From contig CAVSDH010000015.1 in assembly GCA_963726765.1 (NCBI GenBank), positions 1 through 64,000 of the forward strand: a DNA stretch of 64,000 nt, written 5' to 3'. A model generated the notes under the pieces. It was not told the origin of the DNA, did no database searches, and saw only the letters and a list, made by a program, of their open reading frames with translations. Position 1 is the stretch's first letter; each line of letters starts with the position of its first letter. The position numbers and the translations under genes were made by a program. This DNA is from CAIWHR01 sp963726765 (GTDB lineage: Bacteria; Pseudomonadota; Gammaproteobacteria; Burkholderiales; Casimicrobiaceae). Shown one piece after another: positions 1 through 8,410 of this stretch.

Positions 1-1231
1 GCGCCTGCACGAAATCCGCGACGAGGTCCTCGCGATCCTCGATGCCGCACGACACGCGGATCAGGGACTCGGCGATGCCCATCTCCGCTCGGCGATCGGC
101 ACCCATTTCCCAGAATATCGTGTGCGCGACGGGGATCGCCAGCGTCCGGTTGTCGCCAAGGTTCGACGACAGGACGACGACTTTCAGACGGTTCAGGATT
201 TCGAAGCAGTCATTGGCGTCTGCAAGCTCGAACGAAAGCAGACCGCCGAAACCGCAGAAGTGCTCCTTGGCAAGCGCATGCTGCGCATGAGCCGCAAGTC
301 CGGGATAGTGCACGGCACGGACCTTCGGATGCGCGGCGAGCGCGTCGGCGAGCGCCTGCGCGTTCGCGCAGATGCGCTCCATCCGCAACGCCAGCGTCTC
401 GGCGCCGACGGAGATGTGGTGCGCCTGCTCCGCGGAAAGCGTTCCGCCCCAGTCGCGGAGCCCTTTCTTGCGCAGCTGCTGCGCGCCCCACAGCGTCGGC
501 TTCTGCCCCTTGTAGCTCTCGGCGATGTTCGGATATCGCGTCCAGTCGAACAGTCCCGTGTCGGTGACGCTGCCTCCGAGCGCGTTGCCGTGGCCGCCGA
601 TGTACTTGGTCAAGGCGTTGACGACGAGCCCCGCGCCGACCGCCTTCGGCCGGAAGAGTGCCGGCGACGTCATCGTGTTGTCGACGACGAAGAGGATGCC
701 GCGGGAGGCACACAGCGCGCCGATGCGCCCGAGGTCGGCGACCTGGGTGCGCGGATTGGCGATCGTCTCGACGAAGACGAGCCGCGTGGCGGGCGTCAGC
801 GCGCGCTCGACGGCGCTCGCGTCGGTCGCGTCCACGTAGTCGATGTTCGCTCCGTGCGACGCAAGCGTGCCGAGCATGCTGACCGTGTTGCCGAACAGGA
901 ACCGGCTCGCCACGACGTGGTCGCCCTCACGCGTCAGCGCGAGCAATATCGCGCCGATCGCAGCCATGCCGGTCGCGAAACAGACGGTCGCGACGCCGTC
1001 CTCCATCGCGGTCACTTTCGCTTCGAGCGCAGCGGCGGTGGGATTGCCCTGGCGGCCATAGGCATACCCCTGCGCGCGCCCCTGGAAGACGGCGGCGAGT
1101 TCGCGCGCGTCGCGATAGCCGTAGGCAACCGACACGTGCAGCGGCTTGTGCAGCGCGCCGTGCTCGATGCCGGCATCGCGATCCGAATGGAGTATCGCGG
1201 TGGTGAAGCCGCGGTGTTTCGATGTGCTCAT
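1..1231 (-). CDS. Cys/Met-metabolism PLP-dependent transsulfuration enzyme (partial; C-terminus outside window)
   Basis: Fold-type I PLP enzyme of the cystathionine gamma-synthase/O-acyl-homoserine sulfhydrylase family, which joins an activated homoserine to sulfide or cysteine on the way to methionine. The first 410 residues are present. Visible motifs are YGYRD...AYGRQGNPT near residue 60, the PLP-phosphate region FATGMA (85-90), the PLP-pyridine aspartate in VVDNT (D184) and the Schiff-base lysine in NALTKYIGGHG (K209). The ATG at 1231 has a strong GGGGGAGG ribosome site about 8 nt upstream. Its leader holds a SAM-II riboswitch and a terminator, which ties it to methionine supply. Which acyl-homoserine or sulfur donor it uses cannot be told, so no symbol is given; metZ/metY-like is likely. 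The stop codon lies beyond base 1. Confidence 0.9.
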   Translation of the reverse strand, partial: MSTSKHRGFTTAILHSDRDAGIEHGALHKPLHVSVAYGYRDARELAAVFQGRAQGYAYGRQGNPTAAALEAKVTAMEDGVATVCFATGMAAIGAILLALTREGDHVVASRFLFGNTVSMLGTLASHGANIDYVDATDASAVERALTPATRLVFVETIANPRTQVADLGRIGALCASRGILFVVDNTMTSPALFRPKAVGAGLVVNALTKYIGGHGNALGGSVTDTGLFDWTRYPNIAESYKGQKPTLWGAQQLRKKGLRDWGGTLSAEQAHHISVGAETLALRMERICANAQALADALAAHPKVRAVHYPGLAAHAQHALAKEHFCGFGGLLSFELADANDCFEILNRLKVVVLSSNLGDNRTLAIPVAHTIFWEMGADRRAEMGIAESLIRVSCGIEDREDLVADFVQA

Positions 1232-1335
1232 TGCCCAACCTCCCCCAGGCTCGCCGCTGCGTGGCTTCGCGCACCCCCTTCCCGCGGAAGGGGGCGAGCG
1301 CCCTGGCGTGGCCCGGCGGCGCTCACGGTGATCCC

Positions 1336-1373
1336 GAAAACGAAAAGCCCGTTCAACTTCCGCTGAACGGGCT
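1336..1373 (-). terminator. Intrinsic terminator between SAM-II riboswitch and transsulfuration gene
   Basis: A perfect 10-bp stem (agcccgttca / tgaacgggct) with an 8-nt loop is followed, reading the minus strand, by TTTCGTTTTC. It lies about 40 nt after the riboswitch aptamer and about 105 nt before the start codon. It can therefore act as the attenuator of the riboswitch, and it would also stop read-through from the upstream rep gene. Confidence 0.8.
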
Positions 1374-1413
1374 GGCGGCGCCTGCCGGATCATTGTCGGA
1401 CTCGGCGCTTCGG

Positions 1414-1470
1414 GCCTCGCTTTAGCGGCATTTGTTACGCGCCCGCAAGCTGTGGCTCAAATCGGCGCGA
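1414..1470 (-). promoter_or_regulatory. SAM-II riboswitch aptamer
   Basis: On the minus strand the RNA reads CGCGCC-GAUUUGAGC, then GCUUGC-GGGCGCGU, AACAAAUGCC and GCUAAAGCG. This matches the SAM-II consensus: P1 arms CGCGCC/GGCGCG, the conserved GAUUUGA after the 5' arm, CUUGC in the loop, and the 3' GCUAAA that closes the H-type pseudoknot. It precedes a methionine-pathway gene, the usual context of the class, and is followed by a terminator. SAM-II is best known from alphaproteobacteria and also reported in some other proteobacteria. The match is by eye; no covariance-model score was computed. Confidence 0.85.
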
Positions 1471-1518
1471 ACCCCATTATCGTCGCCGGACCGCGGTTGG
1501 TCAATGGCGCTTCGGGAA

Positions 1519-3522
1519 TCAGCGCGCGAGCAGTGCCTTGAGGTTTCTGAGGCGTTCGGTACCGTCCGCCTTCTCGCGCGCCGCCTCGTCCGCCGACACC
1601 GGCCCACCACTCCAGCGCAGATCCTCCTGCGCAAGCTCGCCGAGGAAGCGCGACGGCTGGCACTCGATCGCCTGTCCGGCACGCTTGCGCCGGCGGCAGA
1701 ACGACAGATGGAGACTCCGCTGCGCGCGGGTGATGCCGACATACATGAGCCTGCGCTCTTCGTCGACATTGCCGTTCGCGATCGACTCGCGATGCGGCAG
1801 CAGGCCCTCCTCCAGCCCGACCAGGAACACGTGCGGAAACTCGAGGCCTTTCGCCGCGTGAAGCGTCGACAGCCGCACCGCGTCAGGCTCGCGATCATCC
1901 CGGCCTTCCAGCATCGTGATGAGGGCAATCGTCTGCGTCAGCTCGAGCAGGTTCCTGCCGTCCTCCTCGCCTTTCCTGGCGAGCCAGTCGACGAAATCGC
2001 GTACGCTCTGCCATCGCGCCTCCGCCTGCTTGCGATCGCAGGTGGATACGAGAAAATCCTCATACCCGATCGCCGCGACGAGCTCGTCCAGGAGCCTGCC
2101 CGCCGGCTCGCGCTCCGCACGATACCGCAGGTTGTTGATGAGCGTGCAGAAGGCATCGAGACACTCGCGCTGACGCGACGGGATCGCGCCGGCAGTTTCC
2201 TCGGCGAACACCGCGCCGAAGAGACTCGTGCCACGCGCGGTTGCTGCCGTTCCCAGCCGCTCCAGCGTCGTCGCGCCGATGCCGCGCTTCGGCGTGGTCA
2301 CCGCGCGGATGAACGCCGGATCGTCGTCGTCATTCGCGATCAGCCGAAGGTACGCCACCAGGTCCTTGATCTCCGCACGCTCGAAGTACGACTGCCCGCC
2401 CGAAATTTCGTAGGGAGCGTTCTGCGCGCGCAGCTGCTGCTCGAAGAGCTTCGCCTGATGGTTGCCGCGGTAGAGAATCGCGTAATCGGAAAACCTGCCC
2501 CGATGTTCGAACCGGTGCGCGAGCAGCCGGCGCACGACGCCTTCGGCCTCTGCTTCGTCGTCCGCGGCGGGTGTCACGCGGATCGCGTCCCCGTGGCCGT
2601 GCTCGCTCCAGAGTTTCTTCTCGTGGAGCTTCGGGTTGTTCGCGATCAGCGCGTTGGCCGAACGCAGGATGCGCACCGTCGAGCGGTAGTTCTGCTCGAG
2701 CTTGATCACCTTGAGCTCCGGATAGTCGCGGAGCAGCTGCGCGAGATTGTCGACCGACGCGCCGCGCCATCCGTAGATCGCCTGGTCGTCGTCGCCGACG
2801 GCCGTGAACGACGCGCGCTCGCCGGCGAGGAGCCTCAGCAGGCGGTACTGGGCGGGGTTCGTGTCCTGGTATTCGTCGACCAGCAAATGGCTGCAGCGCT
2901 GGCGCCATTTGGCTGCGACGTCGTCACCGGACGAGAGCAGTGCGATCGGCAGCGCGATCAGGTCGTCGAAATCGACCGCCTGATAGGCGCGCAGCGTCTC
3001 GTCGTAGCGCTGGAACACGCCTGCAGCGACGGTCTCGTCGTCATTCTTCGCCGCTTTTCCGGCAGCGGCAGGCGCCACCATCGCATTCTTCCACCGGCTG
3101 ATCGCCCATTGCGCTGCCCGCGTGCGCGCGCGGTCGGTGGTGCGGATCAGCTCGGCGACGATCGGCTCGATGTCGTCCGGGTCGAGGATCGAGAATCCCG
3201 GACTGAGGCCGAGCGCCTTCGCGTCCGCGCGAAGGATCTTCGCGCCAAGCGCATGAAACGTCGAGATCGCGAGCTCCGAGGCAAGCTCGCGGCGGCCATG
3301 TGCCGCCAGCAGTTCGCCGACGCGCTCGCGCATCTCGCGGGCTGCCCGATTGGTGAACGTGATGGCTGCGATGCGCTTGGGATCGTGGCCGGATTCGATC
3401 AGGTGGCCGATCTTCGCGGCGATCACGCGCGTCTTGCCGCTCCCCGCGCCCGCCAGCACCAGCAGCGGCCCATCGAGATAGCGCACGGCCTCGCGTTGCG
3501 CCGGGTTGAGCGGAAACGACAT
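1519..3522 (-). CDS. rep: ATP-dependent DNA helicase Rep
   Basis: Superfamily 1A 3'-5' helicase that helps replication forks pass obstacles. The protein is 667 aa, close to E. coli Rep (673). Visible motifs: Q9 of the Q-motif, Walker A GAGSGKT (25-31), motif Ia ITFTNRAAREM, motif II LLVDEYQDTN, motif III GDDDQAIYGWRGA, motif IV EQNYRS, motif V LSTLHAAKGLEF and motif VI LMYVGITRAQ. The ATG at 3522 gives the usual Rep N-terminus (NPAQREAV). No Shine-Dalgarno is visible there; an earlier in-frame methionine would add about 19 unconserved residues. It is divergent from apaH, with a candidate -10 TAGAAT (3570-3575, minus strand). A second helicase, UvrD, lies at the other end of the window. Confidence 0.93.
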   Translation of the reverse strand: MSFPLNPAQREAVRYLDGPLLVLAGAGSGKTRVIAAKIGHLIESGHDPKRIAAITFTNRAAREMRERVGELLAAHGRRELASELAISTFHALGAKILRADAKALGLSPGFSILDPDDIEPIVAELIRTTDRARTRAAQWAISRWKNAMVAPAAAGKAAKNDDETVAAGVFQRYDETLRAYQAVDFDDLIALPIALLSSGDDVAAKWRQRCSHLLVDEYQDTNPAQYRLLRLLAGERASFTAVGDDDQAIYGWRGASVDNLAQLLRDYPELKVIKLEQNYRSTVRILRSANALIANNPKLHEKKLWSEHGHGDAIRVTPAADDEAEAEGVVRRLLAHRFEHRGRFSDYAILYRGNHQAKLFEQQLRAQNAPYEISGGQSYFERAEIKDLVAYLRLIANDDDDPAFIRAVTTPKRGIGATTLERLGTAATARGTSLFGAVFAEETAGAIPSRQRECLDAFCTLINNLRYRAEREPAGRLLDELVAAIGYEDFLVSTCDRKQAEARWQSVRDFVDWLARKGEEDGRNLLELTQTIALITMLEGRDDREPDAVRLSTLHAAKGLEFPHVFLVGLEEGLLPHRESIANGNVDEERRLMYVGITRAQRSLHLSFCRRRKRAGQAIECQPSRFLGELAQEDLRWSGGPVSADEAAREKADGTERLRNLKALLAR

Positions 3523-3552
3523 CGGGGGAAGAGGAAAGGGGACGCGCGCTGA

Positions 3553-3561
3553 TGCTAAGAT
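3553..3561 (+). promoter_or_regulatory. Candidate extended -10 promoter of apaH
   Basis: TGCTAAGAT lies 49 nt before the apaH start codon. The TGC-TAnnAT form recurs upstream of argC, the DUF2782 gene and the GlsB gene in this window. No convincing -35 box is seen. Confidence 0.35.
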
Positions 3562-3609
3562 TCGCGACGATTCTATCATCGGCAGCGCGGCCACCTCCGT
3601 CGATTTCCC

Positions 3610-4437
3610 ATGAGTCTTTACGCGATCGGCGACATCCAGGGCTGCCACACCGAGTTCTGCCAGTTGCTCGAACTTATCGGATTCTCGCCGCGCGAGGATC
3701 GGTTGTGGATCGTCGGCGACGTCGTGAATCGCGGACCCGATTCGCTGGCCGCATTGCGCGAGGTGAAGGCGCTGGGCGAGGCCGCCGTCACCGTCCTCGG
3801 CAACCACGACTTTCACCTGCTCACGGTCGCCGCCGGTCACACGAAGGCGCATCGGCGGGACACGCTCGCGCCGATCCTCGCGGCGCCCGATCGCGACGAG
3901 CTGATCGACTGGCTGCAGCGGCGCCCGCTCGTCGTGGTCGAGGATGACCATCTGCTCGTTCACGCGGGATTGCTGCCGCAGTGGACGCCGGCGACCGCGC
4001 TGATGCTCTCGCGCGAAGTCGAGGCGGTGCTCGCGAGCGTGCGCGCAGATGCGTTCCTTGCCGCGCTCTACGGCGATGAGCCGCGCGCCTGGCGCGACGA
4101 CCTGTCCGGGTTCGACCGGTTGCGCGTCGTCGTCAATGCCTGCGCCCGCCTGCGCTTCTGCACGGCGGACGGCACGATGGAGTTCCAGGAAAAGCGCGGT
4201 CCGGATGCGGCACCCAGGGGATTCCTGCCCTGGTTCGAACACGAGGCGCGCGCGTCTGCGGGCGTCACCATCGTTTGCGGCCACTGGTCGACGCTGGAGC
4301 TCAAGCTGCTGCCCAACGTCCTGATGCTCGACTCCGGTTGCCTCTGGGGCGGAACGCTGACCGCTGTCAGGCTCGAGGATCGCCGCGTGTATCAGGTGCC
4401 GAGCCGGTCGCCGGTGACGCCAAAACCCTTCGGATAG
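3610..4437 (+). CDS. apaH: Bis(5'-nucleosyl)-tetraphosphatase, symmetrical
   Basis: Hydrolyses Ap4A to two ADP in the cytosol, limiting the stress dinucleotide. The 275-aa length is typical. The metallophosphatase signature is complete: GDIQGC at 7-12, GDVVNRGPDS, GNHDFHL, then later histidines in HAGLLPQW and CGHWS. It is the only gene of its small divergent unit with rep. Its last 71 bp overlap, on the opposite strand, the 3' end of the acyltransferase gene. Confidence 0.93.
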   Translation: MSLYAIGDIQGCHTEFCQLLELIGFSPREDRLWIVGDVVNRGPDSLAALREVKALGEAAVTVLGNHDFHLLTVAAGHTKAHRRDTLAPILAAPDRDELIDWLQRRPLVVVEDDHLLVHAGLLPQWTPATALMLSREVEAVLASVRADAFLAALYGDEPRAWRDDLSGFDRLRVVVNACARLRFCTADGTMEFQEKRGPDAAPRGFLPWFEHEARASAGVTIVCGHWSTLELKLLPNVLMLDSGCLWGGTLTAVRLEDRRVYQVPSRSPVTPKPFG

Positions 4438-5140
4438 CGTCCTCGGCGGCGCGCGCGAGCTCGCGCCGATGCCGGGCTCGCGCCGGCAACGCGGCAACGA
4501 GATGCAGCTCCGCGACGAGGCCTCGTTCCGCAGTCACACGCCAGAACGACGCCATGAAGCTCGTATCGCCCACATAGGCCGGCGCCGCGCTGTGCGCGCC
4601 CGCCACATCGCGATACCGGATCGCAATCGGTTGCACGTGGCCTTCGGCGTCGACGATCGGCTGCAGCAGAGACCCCTTGAATGGCAGCATGGTCGTGCCG
4701 TCGGTTGTCGTGCCCTCGGGAAATATGGCGACGACGTCGCCCCGCGTGAGCGCCGCGGCAGCCTCGGCGTTGATCGAGCGGGCATGCCGCCGCCGTTCTC
4801 GCTCGACGAACAGGGTGCCGACACTGGCCGAGAGCCAGCCGATGACCGGCCACCGCCGCAGCTCGGCCTTGGCGACGAACCGCGCCGGCTGCAACGTGTT
4901 CAGCACGAAGATGTCGAGCCACGAGATGTGATTGGCGACGATCAGCAGGTTGCCCGGCAGCCCGCCCTCCGGCACGCCGTGGAAGCGCGTCTCGACGCGC
5001 AGGATCCGCAGCATCCTCACCGACCACCGGCGGACGATTGCGCGGCGCCGCGGCGGACCGATCCAGGGAAACACGATCAGCGTCGTCGCCACACCTTCGA
5101 CGACGTGCAGGCCGAGTCGAGCCGAGCGCGCCACGCGCAC
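4367..5140 (-). CDS. 1-acyl-sn-glycerol-3-phosphate acyltransferase (PlsC family)
   Basis: Transfers an acyl chain to lysophosphatidate at the inner membrane during phospholipid synthesis. The HX4D catalytic motif (NHISWLD), the substrate site VERERR and the FPEGTT motif are all present, after an N-terminal membrane segment (LGLHVVEGVATTLIVFPWI). The start is uncertain. I chose the GTG at 5140 because it places the membrane helix near the N-terminus as in relatives (257 aa). A TTG at 5257 would add 39 arginine/proline-rich residues of no clear conservation. It overlaps apaH convergently at the 3' end and lies downstream of the PfkB kinase on the same strand. Confidence 0.87.
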   Translation of the reverse strand: MRVARSARLGLHVVEGVATTLIVFPWIGPPRRRAIVRRWSVRMLRILRVETRFHGVPEGGLPGNLLIVANHISWLDIFVLNTLQPARFVAKAELRRWPVIGWLSASVGTLFVERERRRHARSINAEAAAALTRGDVVAIFPEGTTTDGTTMLPFKGSLLQPIVDAEGHVQPIAIRYRDVAGAHSAAPAYVGDTSFMASFWRVTAERGLVAELHLVAALPARARHRRELARAAEDAIRRVLASPATGSAPDTRGDPRA

Positions 5141-5307
5141 GGGCCACCACGTCGACGCGAATCGTTGCCGGGTGTCGCATGTTCGGGAGACGTTCCGCGC
5201 GAGCGCGGGACGCGGGCTCGGCTGCGGCTCGTCAGCGAGCGATGCGCGCCGCCGCAATCGCGACCGGCACCGTGGACGAGTGAACGAGGCGGTCGGTCAT
5301 CCCTGTC

Positions 5308-6252
5308 TCACCAGAGATACTCGCCGAATTTTTCACGATAAAGCTCACCCGTGGCGGCACGGCTCACCGTGTGGTTCTGGCCGCCGCGGCACGCGATTTT
5401 CTGCGAGCCCAGCAGCCCCGCGAGTCGGCCGGTCTTCTCCCAATCCCAGCCGTGCGCAATGCCGTAGAGCAGCCCTGCGCGGTAGGCGTCGCCGCAGCCG
5501 GTCGGGTCGACGACCTCGTCGGCGACGACGGCGGGAATCGCCAGCGTGCGGCCTTCCGTGCGGATGCGCGAGCCGTCGCCGCCCAACGTTTCGATGACGG
5601 CGTCGACGCGCCGGGCGAGATCGTCGAGCGACATGCCCGTGCGCTCCGCGAGCAGCTGGCCCTCGTAGTCGTTGACGGCGAGATAGGTCGCCGCATCGAT
5701 CATCTCGATCAACTCCGGCCCGGAGAACAGCGGCAATCCCTGGCCCGGATCGAAGATGAACGGAATCTTCGCGGCGGCGAACTGGTCGACGTGCGTGCGC
5801 ATGCCTTCGCGGCCATCCGGCGCGACGATTCCGAGAGCTATCCTCTCGACGTCGCGCACCCGATTTTCATGCGACAGATTCATCGCACCCGGGTGAAAGG
5901 CGGTGATCTGGTTGTCGTCGAGATCGGTGATGATGAACGCCTGCGCGGTAAACGTGCCCGGTACCGTGCGCACGCCGTCCTGCGCGATTCCGAGGGCGGT
6001 CATGCGCTCGCGATAAGGTGCGCCGTCGTCGCCAAGGGTCGCCATCACCACCGGCGCGCCGCCCAGCCCCTGCAGGCTGTACGCAATGTTGCCCGCGCAG
6101 CCGCCCCATTCGCGGCGCATCTCGCCGATCTGAAACGACACCGACAGGACGTGCACCTGCTCCGGCAGGATGTGCCGCGCGAAACGGTCGGGAAACACCA
6201 TGATGGTGTCGTAGGCGAGCGAACCGCAGATCAACGTGCGCGGGCTGTCCAT
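5308..6252 (-). CDS. PfkB-family carbohydrate/nucleoside kinase
   Basis: Ribokinase-fold kinase of about 314 aa. The N-terminal signature GGCAGNIAYSLQGLG and the C-terminal ATP/catalytic signature DPTGCGDAYRAGLL, with the catalytic Asp in GCGD, are both intact. Bacterial relatives are often annotated as adenosine kinase or sugar kinase; the substrate cannot be read from sequence alone. The ATG at 6252 is preferred; an upstream TTG at 6261 is possible. The gene precedes the acyltransferase on the same strand and no functional link is evident. Confidence 0.88.
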   Translation of the reverse strand: MDSPRTLICGSLAYDTIMVFPDRFARHILPEQVHVLSVSFQIGEMRREWGGCAGNIAYSLQGLGGAPVVMATLGDDGAPYRERMTALGIAQDGVRTVPGTFTAQAFIITDLDDNQITAFHPGAMNLSHENRVRDVERIALGIVAPDGREGMRTHVDQFAAAKIPFIFDPGQGLPLFSGPELIEMIDAATYLAVNDYEGQLLAERTGMSLDDLARRVDAVIETLGGDGSRIRTEGRTLAIPAVVADEVVDPTGCGDAYRAGLLYGIAHGWDWEKTGRLAGLLGSQKIACRGGQNHTVSRAATGELYREKFGEYLW

Positions 6253-6342
6253 GAGGCGCAATGGTCATCCGGAAACGAGGAGAGGCGCGGCAGTTTAACC
6301 CGGCCGGGAGCCGACCGGTGACGATACGCCGAAACCCGCGTG

Positions 6343-7110
6343 CTACTGGCTCTCGCGGCCGATTTCGCGAACGACGAACTGCTGCCGGCGCGAGACCGGG
6401 AGCGTTTCGTTGACGCCGTTCAATACGACTTCCCAGTGCGCGTCGCCCTCGTCGCCCACGCAGCGCTCGAAACCGCGGATCGCGTCGCGCGAGACGAGGC
6501 AGTTGCGATGCACGCGGATGAAGCGAGCGCCGAACTCTTCTTCCAGCCGCGTAAGCGACTCCTCGAGCAGGTACTCGCGCTGCGCCGTGCGTATCGTGAT
6601 GTATTTCAGCTCCGCCTTGAGGTAGACGATTTCGTCGATCGGCACCAGCACGACGCGCGAGCGTTCGGTTACCGACAGGAAGCGCCGCGCCTGCGCGGGG
6701 AGTTCGTCGAGCTTGGCGGCCGAAATCGGCTTGAGGCGCGGGACCTTCAGCAACGCCGCAAGCAACCGCTGCATTCGGACCGGCTTCATCAGGTAGTCGA
6801 TCGCGCTGACGTCGAACGCCTGCAGCGCGTGCTCGTGAAAGGCCGTGGTGAAAATCACGACGGGCGGGTGCGGCAACTTGAGCAGGTGGCGGGCGAGCTC
6901 GAGACCGTCCATCTCCGGCATGCGAATGTCCGAGAGGACAAGATCCGCGGTGACGGAGTGGAGGACGTCCATCGCCTCGCGGCCGTTCGCCACTTCTCCG
7001 ACGACGGCGAGCGGCATCGCGCTCGCGCAGTCGTCCAGCAATTCGCGCAGCCGCCGTCTCGCCGGCGCTTCGTCGTCGACGATGAGCACTCGCAACGGCA
7101 CGTCAGCCAT
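6343..7110 (-). CDS. algR: LytTR-type response regulator (AlgR family)
   Basis: DNA-binding response regulator of 255 aa. The receiver domain has the acidic pair VDDE (11-14), the phospho-acceptor D61 in LSDIRMPEMDG and the conserved lysine in DYLMKP. A LytTR DNA-binding domain fills the C-terminal half (ERSRVVLVPIDEIVYLKAE... FIRVHRNCLVSRDAI). It follows the histidine kinase gene on the same strand, and the pair is divergent from argH, the arrangement found in pseudomonads and many betaproteobacteria. The regulated genes are unknown here; in relatives the system controls pili or exopolysaccharide. The start ATG overlaps the probable true end of the kinase gene. Confidence 0.9.
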   Translation of the reverse strand: MADVPLRVLIVDDEAPARRRLRELLDDCASAMPLAVVGEVANGREAMDVLHSVTADLVLSDIRMPEMDGLELARHLLKLPHPPVVIFTTAFHEHALQAFDVSAIDYLMKPVRMQRLLAALLKVPRLKPISAAKLDELPAQARRFLSVTERSRVVLVPIDEIVYLKAELKYITIRTAQREYLLEESLTRLEEEFGARFIRVHRNCLVSRDAIRGFERCVGDEGDAHWEVVLNGVNETLPVSRRQQFVVREIGRESQ

Positions 7111-8246
7111 GATGGGAAAGCCTTCCGATGGCGACCATGAATCCGGACGCGCGTCTTGCCCGCATTCGACGACGACGCAGGAGAATCGCCGGGCCCGGCG
7201 GGCCCGCGAGTTTCCGCGAGGGTCGCCGCCGAATTCGACGGGCGGTACGGCATCCGCAGGTGAACCTCGTAGGTGTTTCCGACGACCTTCGAGGCGAGCG
7301 AGCCTTCCGCGTCGAAATGCAGCGCGAGCCGTTCGCGCACGTTGGCGATCGCCATCTTGTTGCCCGCGTGGTGGCGTCCGCCGCTCGCCTGATAGGGATT
7401 TCGCAGGATCGCGTGCACGTCGCCGCTCTTGAAGAAGATGTTGATCGAGACGATGCCCGGCGCGCTCGACGGCTCGATGCCGTGGTAGACGGCGTTCTCG
7501 AGCAGCGGCTGCAGCACCAGAGGCGGCACCAGGGCGTCGCCCGGCATGCTGTTGAGGTGCCACTCGACCTGCAGGCGGTCGCCCAGGCGCAGCTTCTCGA
7601 GCTCCAGGTACTGACGGCACAGCTCGACCTCGTCGGCCAGGGGGGCGAGTTCACGGTTGTCGCGCATCAGCACCCGGAAGAGATCGGCGAGGTCCTCGAG
7701 CGCCGATTCGGCCCGCCGCGGGTCGTCGCGCATGAGCGAGAGCACGGCGGTGATGCTGTTGAACAGGAAGTGCGGGCGAATCCGCGCCTGCAGTGCCTGC
7801 AGCCTTGCTTCGGTGATGGCCGGCGACAGAGCCCGGGCTCGCAGTCGGAAGTAGCCGAGCAAGGCCCCGCACACGAGGAGGCCGAGGACGAGCTCGCGCA
7901 GCAGATCGCCCCCGCGGACGATGCGCGTCGTTTCGATGAGCGCATTGACCACGAGGCCGCAGAGGACGGTGATGCCGGCGACCACCCACGCTCCCGTCGC
8001 ATAAGGCAGCCGCGCGATCCAGGGCTGCACGCCGTAGAGCAGCGCGAGCTGGAGCATGAGGTGCGGCTCCAGCCGCGACATGTTGTCGAGCCACTGCGCG
8101 GCCCAGAGTTCCAGCCTCGGCGCCTGGATGACCGCCGCAACCGCGGCCGCCGCGTTGACCGCGACGAGAACGCGCAGGATCGTGCCCAGATTCCGGAAAT
8201 CCGGCAGCGCAGGGAGGTCCGAGTTTTGCCTTATAATCGGCCGCAT
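6855..8246 (-). CDS. algZ: Sensor histidine kinase of the LytS/AlgZ (FimS) type
   Basis: Membrane sensor kinase paired with the AlgR-like regulator. Several hydrophobic segments occupy residues 20-160, followed by the His_kinase motif ARIRPHFLFNSI and the ATPase box PPLVLQPLLENAVYHGIE. The reading frame as given runs 255 bp into algR, producing an arginine/serine-rich tail unlike any kinase. If one extra base lies between about 7130 and 7260, as in many other genes here, the protein would end at 7103 with TGA inside ATGGCTGA, an 8-nt overlap with the algR start. I therefore regard the tail as probably artefactual. Confidence 0.85.
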   Translation of the reverse strand: MRPIIRQNSDLPALPDFRNLGTILRVLVAVNAAAAVAAVIQAPRLELWAAQWLDNMSRLEPHLMLQLALLYGVQPWIARLPYATGAWVVAGITVLCGLVVNALIETTRIVRGGDLLRELVLGLLVCGALLGYFRLRARALSPAITEARLQALQARIRPHFLFNSITAVLSLMRDDPRRAESALEDLADLFRVLMRDNRELAPLADEVELCRQYLELEKLRLGDRLQVEWHLNSMPGDALVPPLVLQPLLENAVYHGIEPSSAPGIVSINIFFKSGDVHAILRNPYQASGGRHHAGNKMAIANVRERLALHFDAEGSLASKVVGNTYEVHLRMPYRPSNSAATLAETRGPAGPGDSPASSSNAGKTRVRIHGRHRKAFPSWLTCRCECSSSTTKRRRDGGCANCWTTARARCRSPSSEKWRTAARRWTSSTPSPRILSSRTFACRRWTVSSSPATCSSCRTRPS

Positions 8247-8410
8247 ATACGGGAGCCGGATGCAATGTTCGTGCCGGCCGCACGGGACCGCGTTTCACCC
8301 ATTGTCGGTATCGGCGGCGGCTGAGGCAAGAAACATCGGCACCCGGCATTTCCGGCCGATGCGCATCGTGTCCTTTCGGTCCTGTGGTTCCCTCGATTGC
8401 AACCGAAGCC

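Noticed and set aside
122..3552. Long plus-strand open frames (414 and 706 aa) opposite the transsulfuration and rep genes
   Set aside because: They are arginine-rich antisense shadows of clear genes, with no family-like motifs; common in GC-rich DNA.
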